The translations under genes and the position numbers were made by a program. Below, piece by piece: positions 54,601 through 64,000 of a stretch of DNA of 64,000 bases. The notes beneath the pieces are model-generated. The model saw nothing but the letters and a program-made list of their open reading frames with translations, did not search any database and was not told the DNA's origin. The stretch spans positions 1,984,001 through 2,048,000 of the forward strand of contig NC_088320.1 of assembly GCF_910592395.1 (NCBI RefSeq), given 5' to 3'. The stretch is from Lineus longissimus (taxonomy: Eukaryota; Nemertea; Pilidiophora; Heteronemertea; Lineidae). Numbering within the stretch: the stretch's first letter is position 1; every line of letters begins with the position of its first letter.

Positions 54601-57600
54601 AGATTGAGAATTAATTCCAATTTGGTCCATCCCAGCCATGTATTTACCACAACTTGACATTTTGATAAGCTTCCGGTCGTGGATGAATACATGTCTCTGC
54701 CCATTAGACCACTCCGTTTTTTTTACGCCAACCCTGCACAGGGCCTGTACCTGAGATCTTGTCCTCATGGTTGCAGGCAGGGCAGCGACAACCTGGACGT
54801 TTCATCTCATCGTAGTAGCATTCTTTCCTTTCAGGACACTGAATGTCGTTGCAAGTTCCTTGGAATAGACAGAAGAAGATGGTGATAAAGTGTAAACATT
54901 TCGAAAATTCTTCAGTTTTTTCATATTTATTCAGTCTTTGTTCTCGTACATTTTTATACGCGCAAAATTAAAGTAAAAGGTAACAAGAATATTTTTAAAA
55001 ACCTCAACTTACTTGCACAGTAACCTTCATGTAGAACCTTAACCCTGTTGCCTGCTTCACAAGACTTAATCACCAGCTCCTTGTAGGACAGGTACGTTTG
55101 TTCATCCGTGCCACACACTTCGCCAGATGCCATGCAACCCTTCGAAGTGCAGGTGCACACGCAGCTTGGAACTCCGTCATTAAGCACGCAGCGTTTGGGC
55201 GCTTTGCACAGACTTGGGCGGCATTGAGCTAAACGAATAAGACAGCGACACGTGATGATCAAAAACGTCAAAATACAGGTTGTCGATTGAAAGTACTAGA
55301 GTGAAAATGATGTAGGTGTACATGAGGTAAATATAATGGTTTCGAAAAAGTGACGCTCAAAACTAAGTTGTAGCCTAGAGCAAAACAAAACTGCAGTATC
55401 GTACCACATATCTAGTTTACACTGGACTTACGCTTGCAGTTCCGTCCATCTCCATCAAAGCCATATTTGCATTTACATTTGAAATAGGGGTTGGTATTTG
55501 AGCATTCTGCATTAATGTCACAGTTGTCAATGTTGCTCTTGCATTCGTCCGCATCTGTTCACAGTGATAGAATGAAAAAAAAACGAGGTTAGAATCGTAT
55601 TGTCGGAGGGAGAAGAACTGAATCCCAAGCTGGTGGGATCGCTAGATGAACTTCCCGGACGCTGCCCGTGCCGCGCCCACCTGGATATACACAGGTATAC
55701 GCCAATAGAGATATGGATGGTGCGTACATGGATATACTTTTTGCTACTGTAAAGATCCTCTTGCAAACAGGGCCTACAACACCACTTCTCCTTACTAATG
55801 TTTCCGATTATTTGAGCATTTTACAGAATGTAGGAGACACAATTTGCCCCCAGCTTTAGCTTACTTACCCATGCAGGACGGGGCTATACTCCCAGGGTTG
55901 CATCGGCATTGATAACTGTCCATCACTTGACTGATGCAGTAGGCGTTTTGAGTGCAATTGACATTGGCACACTCATCTTTTGCTGGAGGGTAGAACTGAG
56001 AAGTTAAGGGCCCGGTTGTTCAAGACAAGTTATCTACTTGTTATCAACTTGACAAGTCATTTATTTAAACGTTGTCTTATATCATTTAATGAGTTCATAA
56101 GACTTCACATGCATAAAACCCTAACGGCCAAGTTAGGAAAACACAAACGCCCGACCATCAAACGACCAACTGCACTTGAAACATGATAGACTCCCACCGA
56201 CTGGTCTCACTCGACTACACAAGCAACAAGTTCATTGACGAGAAAGGTCACAGAGATGCTCGCGTGAAAAAAAAAAGAATTCCTCACGCGGGTTCGAACT
56301 AGGAACCCTAGCCAGTTGATCCCTACCATCTTACCCACAATGCCATGAAGCCGTTGTAAATGGATATATTTTTCTGCTTTTCATTCCACGACCACGCTGG
56401 ACAGAATGGCGTCTTTTGTGCCATCTGTGCCATTTCCAGTTTCAAAGTGGCCTTTAAAATTGGCCCTGTTACAATATTGGCTAAGTGAATTCATAAGAAA
56501 CATTATCAGGAGATGAACATGACACTCTCTAATGATTATAGGAGCACGCAGTAGCTTTTCAAGTTTTAAAGATGCAAAACAATTTTCCTCTTTGCTAGTA
56601 TTAAAACCATGCGTGTATTGAGGAACTGTTTGAGTAAATGGCACTTGATTAACAGCAGTCGCTCTATGTCGCAATGGTCACTTATAGTATGAAGACGTAT
56701 GAATTGATGCTCATACCAGTGTTCTGTTGGTGAATACGGTAGCGCCACTGCGGCCTGCTGGTGGTCTATCATAAACATGGCTAATCGGTCGTTCAAAACG
56801 TTAGTGCTTTCTAGCTTGGCCGTTAGGGTTTTTATGCATGCATGTCAGTTCTGAGCAATCAACAAGGATTTGAGTGCAAGGACACCTAGACCCAGTTATG
56901 TAAGTTAGCAATACACACGATCACAAGTATCACCAGCGTATCCAGGGTTACAAGTACATGTGTAGCCCCCTATCTCGTTGACGCACGTTGAGCCTTTGGG
57001 GTTGGGACAAGTGTCTGGCACTGAACACTCATTGGTATCTGAAAGTGAGAGGAACGACTACAGCAAAGCCATATATACAGGTCGAGTCAAGAACCTGGAC
57101 AGTGAGTTCCACGTGAACACTTAGTAAGCAATCATAACGTTTGGTTAACCTACGTTGATTTCATCCATTAACCTTCCAAAAAAGGAAGGGAATAATACTC
57201 AACCTGTTTTATTTACTATAGCTAAACTGTTATCACCATCATTCATCAGTAAATAATCAAGAATGAATTGATCGACAAGTGAAGAATGCGTCACGTTTCG
57301 GAGTCTTGCGAGTACAAACCTTCGCAGTAGCGGCCATCACCGGCGTAATTCTCCGTACAAATACAATAGAATGAACCGTCAGTATTGTAGCAATTTGCAG
57401 CCAGGTCACATGGTTTCTCCTTACATTCGTCAATGTCAACACATTTGCCATCAACCTGGTGTAAGTAAAAATATCTGGGTTTTTTATCAATTATAAGTGA
57501 TATTCGTCCGGGAGCTGAGATCAGCAATGTTCACAAAACCAATTAATCATTGATGATGAAATCCAGTCAGTCAAACCGGGCCTCCACCGGAGGAACTGTC

Positions 57601-60600
57601 TTTTCGTAAATGGGAGGAGAGGTGTTTTTTTTCTTGGAGAAGTGGTTTTTTTTTCTTTGATGTGCGCATTTCTCATTATTTAACTGAATTTACCTTGGTG
57701 TAACCAGATAAGCAATCACATGTGTAACTCCCAATTGTGTTTGTGCATTTGCCGTTCTCGCACTTAGCGGACCGTAGATTGATTTCTGGAAGTCTGCATT
57801 CGTCGATGTCTAAAAAAAGGTGCAAGACAAAAATTGGCGACATATGTATTAAAAGAAACCTTTCAAGATCTGACCGCATTAACATGAGTGCGGGTCGAGG
57901 CCAATGCATTTCATTCAATTCATACTTCGATTCCCTTTCAGCACCTCAAGGAATTTCGTCATCGTAAAAATTTTACAAATTCCAATAGTTCAGAGGCGCG
58001 AACTGACAGTTTTGCAACTTACCAATACATTTTCCCTGCCTCGCTGAAAAGAAGAATCCCTTATCACATCGGCATCTGTAATGGCCTTGCGTGTTCCTAC
58101 ACGTCCCATTATTTCCGCAAGGATTGTGGCCAGTCTGGATACACTCATTAATATCTGTGAATGATAATAAAAAAAGGATTATAAACGGTAGGTATCTTAC
58201 AAATGACTTCAAGTGTTATTTTGTTACTCCAGCAGTCCGACTAGTACATAACAACGGCGCAATTCTGAGGGAAATAGATTGAAACGGCGATATAAAATTG
58301 TCAGTCTTTTCTGAATTTTCTTTACCCACAGAACATGCTCTGTGAGGAAGCTTAAAGTTACCTTTGCATGCGGACTTGAGTACACCATTTTCCTTTTTGC
58401 GGACCTCCAGGAAGCCACCTGGGCACTTGCATCGGTATCCGCCAGGCTGGTTGATGCACTCCCCTACTATGCATGGATCGTCTTCACACTCGTCAACATC
58501 TGCAATAAAGTTGATGATGTAAAGTGAACTTTTTGCCATAGTGTTCAGTTCCCCGAATGAAAATACGTAACTCTGTAGATTCATCGATGGAAGACAGTTT
58601 TTGAATAGGAAGTGACTATTTGGCAAGCCCGGCTTCCCAAACAGAGACTTTTTCTTGTCCTGAATGGAGAGCTCTCTGATTGGCTAATGTGTTGTAAAGT
58701 CTCCAGCTCGCCAAACAGGGTAGATTTTTTTCCTGTTTGGCAAGCCTGACTGGCCGAACAGGGTGGCTTTTTAGTGCTGTTTGGCAAGCGGCTCTCCAAA
58801 CAGGACAAAAAAAGATGCCTGTTCGGCGAGCGGCTTGCCAAATAGACCCGGCCTTTTGAATAATCAAGAGCATGTGAGAAGTGAAAAACTGATGTTCACC
58901 GAGAGAAGGAGAGGGGGTCCGGACCCCAGGTTCCGGGCCCGAACATCATAATAAATTCATTACGAAAATATCAACACAATGATCTTTTTTCACTTAGCTA
59001 AATCTTTAAACCGGACTTACCAACACAGTATATCCCGGCTTGCTCATATCCGTTTTCACAGACACATTCATATGATCCAGGTGTGTTGTGACATTTTTTT
59101 CCATTGCATGGCGTGTATTTAAGACATTCGTTGATATCTACAAGAGAAAAGCACAGAACAATTTTGAATTGTTAAGATAATTCATTCGAATTATCGAATA
59201 TTAAAGAGAAATCATTCGAATTATAAAGATAAGTCATTCGAATTATTAAAAAGGTCATTCGAATTACAAAGACGTCATTCGAGTTATAAAGACAAATTTG
59301 TCGTATTTTTTAAGATGTGTCTTTCGAAAACAAAAGATAAGTTATTAATGTTTTCGTTCATGGTTTTCATGCTTACCAACACATTTCCCTGATGGCGTCT
59401 TCCAGTGCCCTCGGGGACAGGTACACTTGAATGAGCCCTGCGTGTTCCTACACTTGGCCGTGGAGTCGCACGGCTTTCCCTCGCATTCATCAATATCTGG
59501 AAAATAGACATAGCTTTTCTGTTTTGAGATACGAGGAACTAGCAAACTAGACTAGAATATAGAATAGAATATTGACATACATGTAGCGCCTCGCAAGGTC
59601 GCCATACTCGAAGTGCTTTTATTCATTCCACAGCACATGGCCCCAGCGGTTATTTGGTAATTAAATTTACTCTGCTCCCTTCTTGTTTAAAATACTGGCC
59701 GGGCTTATTTCGAAGAGTCAGAGTTACATTTGAAAAACAATGATCATCAGGGCCTCGAATGTTTGTTACAAATGTATCGGTTTCAACCAAGATAATGCCA
59801 TAGTTGTTCTTTGCCCCAACCATGCTTACCGTCACATGAGTTTCCTACAAGAGCATATCCTATGTTGCATTGACACGTGTATGAGCCCCTGCCATTGATA
59901 CATTTAGACTCTGGTGGGCATCTATCAGGCAAGTCACACTCGTTGATATCTGCCGTAAACACACAAGGAGAGAGTTCATATTTGCAGAAATATTAAAGAC
60001 AAACGTTCTACCTGGTTACGACAGTAGAAAAGTTGAGATTAAGTTTCTTTTGCAAATAGGGCACCATCATCCTGTCCAGCAGGCATGTACCACTGTATTA
60101 GGTCGACCCTGCATGCCCTGCAGCAACCTCATCCTCAAAGTATTCTTTCTAATTTTCTCTTAAACGCATTGTCATCGAAGACGGCAGCATTGCCGTTGGG
60201 GCGAACCTTCTCTGTTACCCCAGTGAACCACCACGCTGTATTCGGTCATTGCAGAATAAGGCCAATAATCCAAATCATTAGGTAGAGGGTCGAGGTAATC
60301 TCTTAAGATGTGGGGGCATGGAAGGGCACCATCTTAGATGAGTATTATCGTATCGACTGACCTTTACAGCGCTTTCCATCGCCTGTGAATCCAGGATTGC
60401 ATTCGCATTCGAATGACCCAGGAAGGTCCTTGCATTTTCCATTTAGAACGTCACAGTCATGCGGGCCTTCATCACACTCGTTAATTTCTGAAACATTGAG
60501 AAAAGATCGATCCGATTCGAGATGACTACAGGGATGTGTACTGTTTTTGGAGTATGGGAATTACCAAAATTAGAATTAAATTAACATTTTATTGTTCGAC

Positions 60601-63600
60601 CAAATGTAGGGAGACGTAAGTTTGAGCCTCCGAGAGAGAATTTCACAGTATACAAAACACAACAATAACTTACGAGTGCAATTCTTGCCGTCACCTCTGT
60701 AGCCTTTTTTACATTTGCAAGTGAATGATCCCGGCTTGTCCTTGCATTTGGCATTAGGTGAACAGGGACTTTTGAGCTTATCACACTCATTGTCATTGTC
60801 ACATTTCTTGACACCGTCTCCTGTGAATCCTCTCTTGCATTTACATTTAAAGGACCCATCGTTGTTTTTGCACTTGGCATCTGCGTGGCAGTTGTCCTTC
60901 TTTTCTTTGCATTCATCAACATCTGGAAGTGGACAGGTTGAAGGGTGACTACATGCAAGAGCCTTTGGTTTCAGTGGTTACTTTGGTTTCAATGGTTTCA
61001 TTGGTTTCAATGGTTTCAGTGCTTACTTTGGTTTCAATGGTTTCATTGGTTTCATTGGTTTCAATGGCTTCATCGGTTTCAATGGTAAATTTGGTTTCAA
61101 TGGTTTCATTGGTTTCAATGGTTTCAATGGTTTCATCGGTTTCAATGGTAAATTTGGTTTCAATGGTAAATTTGGTTTCAATGGTTACATTGGTTTCAAT
61201 GGTTTCAATGGTTTCATCGGTATCAATGATAAACTTGGTTTCAATGGTTTAATTGGTTTCAATGGTTTCAATGGTTTCATTGGTTTCAATGGTAAATTTG
61301 GTTTCAATGGTTTCATCGGTTTCAATGGTAAATTTGGTTTAAGTGGTAAATTTGGTTTCAATGGTTATTTTTATTTTCAATGGTTTCAATGGTCAGTTTA
61401 GTTTCAGTGGTACGTTTGATGTAGATGAGGTTTGTCGTAACACACTCATACTCATGGCTTTACGATAGAATGGATATGAGTAAAACAGAATTACTTATAT
61501 TCAGATTGTTATTTTATTCATTTTCCTATTTTCATTTATCCAATATACTTACCAACACAGTTGAAGCCATCCCCCTTGTATCCCTCTTTACATGTACATG
61601 AATACCCTGGCTCCTTGTTCTTACAGCTGGCCTTGGGATGGCATTTGTCCTTCTTCAGTACACACTCATTTTTATCTGCAAGTAAAGAATAGGAAGTGAC
61701 TACTTGGCAAGCCCGGCTTACCAAACAGCGACTTTTTCTTGTACTGAATGGAGAGCCGAACTCATAAATATTAAAGTAAAGTCTCCAGCTCGCCAAACAG
61801 GGTAGATTTTTTACCTGTTTGGCAAGCCCGGCTGGCCGAACAGGGTGGCTTTTTAGTGATGTTTGGCAAGCAGCTCTCCAAACAGGACAAAAAAAGATGC
61901 CTGTTCGGCGAGCGGCTTGCCAAATAGACCCGGCCTAAAGAATAAGATATATATGTATTGTGTATTAAAACTGGTAGTCAATAAAAAAATGCATCTTACT
62001 CGAACACCAGGGTCTGGTTGTTCAAGACAAGTTTTGTTCCTTGAGCAACCTGGCCCTGATATATATTTTAAGACTCCTGGAACGAAAACACACCTGACGG
62101 GTCTGAATCGCAATACCTGCTCCAGTACAGCACATGGTCAGAGAAGGTTGTTTTCAAATCAAAAAGAACACATCTATACCTACCAACACATTTGTCTCCC
62201 ACTTTTTTATACCCGGCCTTGCAGGCGCATATGTCCTGGCCATCCTTGACTTTACAGAAGCTGGTTTTGGTATCACAGTCTGATGGAAGCCTGCATTCGT
62301 CCTCCTCTGTAATTTGCAAGGAAAAACTTGTTTTCAGCAAAACCAATAAGTATCTATACCTTCCTTTCTTTCTAGTTCTATTGCAATTTGCACAAATTTC
62401 ATGAAAATAAGAATGTTCACAGTATAATTCATTGTGGATTACAATATTTCTTCATTTTTTTTCCAAATCACAAATATGTTCTCGCGATATTAATTCTCTT
62501 AGCAAAAGTTAGGTTATTCGCGAAATTCACAAAAATAAAACGCCCACACGGTTTCCAGCAATATACTCACCTTCGCAGATTATTCCATCTCCCTTGTAGC
62601 CATGATTGCAGTCACATGTGCAGTTACCAATTGTATTTGTGCAGGTGGCGTATTCACTGCATGGGTGAATGTCCTCTTTGCACTCATCAATGTCTGAAAA
62701 ATGATAAATAAACGGATATATCATGCAAGTGACATCAAAGTTGAATGTCACATGCAAACATTCTGTGCAACAAAAACGAAAAAGATGCATTAAACACATT
62801 TACAATACCTTCACATGGTTCTCCCCTGAAGCCAGGCATGCACACGCAGGCAAAGTCGCCCTGAAGATTAACACAGGTTGAATTCCCTTTGCAGTCGTCA
62901 GTTTTCTCTGCACACTCATCAATATCTGCGAAGTAGAAGAAGAAATATGCAATGATCGGGGCCCTGATGCTCAATCGGATAAGCAGTAGCATTCGCCATA
63001 AGTCATTATAATGCTACTATTGAAATGAAATTGTCTTTTTTCCAAATTTCATATCTGCTCGGTCTCTCAAACATGAACCCCAGATTCTTTTAAAACGTCT
63101 ATAAACTTAAGAGTCAATGAGAGTTTCTTTGCATTGATAACGTGAACGCTTTAATCACTTTGTCAATACAGCTTAAATGCGCATGAGTTTTGAAAATATT
63201 ATTTGGAAGTGACTACTTGGCAAGCCTGGCTCACCAAACAGCGACTTTTTCTGAATGGAGAGCCGAACTCATTAATATCAAAGTAAAGTCTCCAGCTCAC
63301 CAAACAGGGTAGATTTTTTTACCTGTTTGGCAAGCCCGGCTGGCCGAACAGGGTGGCTTTTTAGTGCTGTTTGGCAAGCGGCTCTCCAAACAGGACAAAA
63401 AAAGATGCCTGTTCGGCGAGCGGCTTGCCAAATAGACCCGGCCAAGATATTTACAAACGTTTACCTTCGCATTCTTTGGTGGTAGTGTTCTCCTTGAAGC
63501 CTTCTTTACAGTCACACGTGTACCCACCCTCCTTGTTTTTACAGGTTCGTGTACCCCAACATTCATCTTGCTTGAGTGCACATTCGTTAATGTCTGAAAA

Positions 63601-64000
63601 AGTACAGATACATGACAAGACAATTTTTTATCAAAACAGTTAAGATGACACCATCCCTAAAGCAGTTGCTGTTGACAGCTAGGAAAGCTGCCTAGTGTTG
63701 CACTTATGAACCTTTAGACTGAGGACCAGGCGCCCATTTCCTTTTAAAGATAAATCACCATTTTGCTTTTTGTACCAATCGGCAAAACTTCCTGAAACTA
63801 TGTTTATTTACCCGTGCAGTTCTTTCCATCACCATCAAATCCTTCCTTACATACGCATACGGATCGACCTTGACCGTCCGTACAATTGGCATTCCCATCG
63901 CATCCACCATTATCTTTATCGCAAAGGGGGTTACCTAAAATACAGATACAAATTATTTGTCACCATTACCGGCACCAATTCGGACGCGCACATGAAATAT
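51622..64000 (-). CDS. Large extracellular matrix protein: EGF array, follistatin/Kazal, TSP1, C-terminal cystine knot (3' part)
   Basis: Secreted multidomain protein; the 5' end lies beyond the right edge. EGF-like exons: 63812-63934, 63465-63593, 62809-62925, 62571-62693, 62184-62306, 61553-61675, 60674-60922 (two modules), 60362-60487, 59830-59949, 59377-59496, 59021-59137, 58362-58499, 58023-58154, 57694-57809, 57320-57455, 56919-57038, 55869-55982 and 55432-55554. Nearly all start and end in phase 1. Many start DIDEC or DINEC, the calcium-binding EGF type. Then come follistatin/Kazal exons 55013-55228, 54751-54858 and 53861-53983, a TSP1 exon 53414-53566 ([16 protein letters not shown]), another follistatin/Kazal exon 52855-53079, and a cystine-knot-like end in 51983-52209 and 51622-51696 ([22 protein letters not shown], stop). 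The only non-phase-1 join among the EGFs, 57694/57455, puts the last Cys of one module (VDGKC) in the next exon. Family members are typically adhesive matrix or ligand-binding proteins. I recognise no named orthologue. Confidence 0.85.
52735..52850. repeat. ACG/ACC trinucleotide microsatellite
   Basis: CGACGAC and CACGAC repeats, interrupted, in the intron immediately after the Kazal exon 52855-53079. They generate Thr-rich (plus) and Arg/Gly-rich (minus) open frames that are not coding. Confidence 0.85.
56108..56841. repeat. Inverted-repeat element about 730 bp, containing a SINE-like insertion
   Basis: The left end is ATGCATAAAACCCTAACGGC and the right end is GCCGTTAGGGTTTTTATGCA. Similarity continues imperfectly inward to ACGACC. 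The tRNA-like sequence at 56282-56353 lies within. The element occupies the intron between EGF exons 55982 and 56919. Confidence 0.6.
56282..56353 (-). repeat. tRNA-derived SINE head
   Basis: On the minus strand there is an A-box-like TGGCATTGTGGGTAAG followed 35 nt later by a near-perfect B-box (AGTTCGAACCC). A T-run (pol III terminator-like) is found at about 56270, reading on the minus strand. The arms do not form a full cloverleaf, so it is read as a SINE head and not a tRNA gene. Confidence 0.6.
58608..58853 (+). repeat. Repeat family D, copy 1 (about 245 bp)
   Basis: It begins GGAAGTGACTATTTGGCAAG and ends CGGCTTGCCAAATAGACCCG GCC. The inner ends TATTTGGCAAGCC and GGCTTGCCAAATA are inverted repeats. 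Internally it repeats TGTTTGGCAAGC and CCAAACAGG blocks. It lies in the intron between EGF exons 58499 and 59021. Confidence 0.85.
59176..59300. repeat. Tandem repeat, unit about 20 bp (TCATTCGAATTA)
   Basis: Six or so head-to-tail copies of a unit like AAAGATAAGTCATTCGAATT with small indels, in an EGF-gene intron. TTCGAA makes each unit locally palindromic. Confidence 0.75.
60957..61420. repeat. Minisatellite, 9-bp-based unit GGTTTCAAT
   Basis: About 460 bp of GGTTTCAAT/GGTTTCATT/GGTAAATTT repeats. Because the unit is a multiple of three, it yields a long false open frame (VSMVSLVSM). It lies in the intron between EGF exons 60922 and 61553. Confidence 0.9.
61692..61935 (+). repeat. Repeat family D, copy 2
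   Basis: Same element and orientation as 58608-58853, with only scattered differences. It starts 17 bp past the acceptor end of EGF exon 61553-61675, inside the preceding intron. Confidence 0.85.
63205..63443 (+). repeat. Repeat family D, copy 3
   Basis: Third copy in the same orientation, with a small deletion near its start relative to copies 1 and 2. It ends about 20 bp from the donor end of EGF exon 63465-63593. Confidence 0.85.

Noticed and set aside
60929-61252. 107-codon VSMVSL frame
   Set aside because: A 9-bp minisatellite is open by construction; it is intronic in the EGF gene.

Overview
The window is animal nuclear DNA: intron-rich genes with GT-AG introns, vertebrate-like orthologues of housekeeping genes, EGF modules carried on phase-1 exons, and many short inverted-repeat transposons. 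The families seen (C-type lectin/WSC proteins, an NRF-type factor with both Keap1 motifs and an ER-anchor segment, many short palindromic elements, frequent acatgta-type motifs) suggest a marine bilaterian invertebrate such as a lophotrochozoan or a lancelet-like deuterostome. The species cannot be fixed from the sequence alone. Exon boundaries below were placed by hand from splice sites, reading phase and family conservation. Five gene models join in frame from start to stop.

Layout. 1-3200 (-): 5' part of a secreted or membrane C-type lectin/WSC gene that runs off the left edge. 4061-5086 (-): a two-exon gene for a 101-aa single-pass membrane protein. 6883-11816 (-): a ten-exon, 546-aa divergent SLC15/POT-like transporter. 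14683-20087 (+): a three-exon, 824-aa acidic low-complexity protein of unknown function. 20503-21203 (-): remnant of an LTR retrotransposon. 21395-28072 (-): 18-exon cytosolic methionyl-tRNA synthetase (920 aa). 29670-36695 (+): eight-exon CNC-bZIP factor of the NFE2L1/NFE2L2/CncC type (806 aa), head-to-head with the synthetase. 40176-46356 (+): 15-exon alkylglycerone-phosphate synthase (638 aa) ending in -SKL. 47530-49400: a degenerate satellite of about 68-bp units. 51622-64000 (-): the 3' part of a large extracellular matrix gene with at least 19 EGF-like modules, then follistatin/Kazal, TSP1, follistatin/Kazal and a C-terminal cystine knot. Its 5' end lies beyond the right edge.

The genes do not form an operon or one pathway. 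NFE2L-type factors are known to control stress and proteostasis genes, AGPS starts ether-lipid synthesis in peroxisomes, and MARS1 charges tRNA-Met. Gaps and introns hold at least ten inverted-repeat (MITE-like) elements, several occurring twice or three times in the window, three tRNA-like (SINE-type) sequences, minisatellites and microsatellites. No prokaryotic-type system, CRISPR array or integrated virus was seen.
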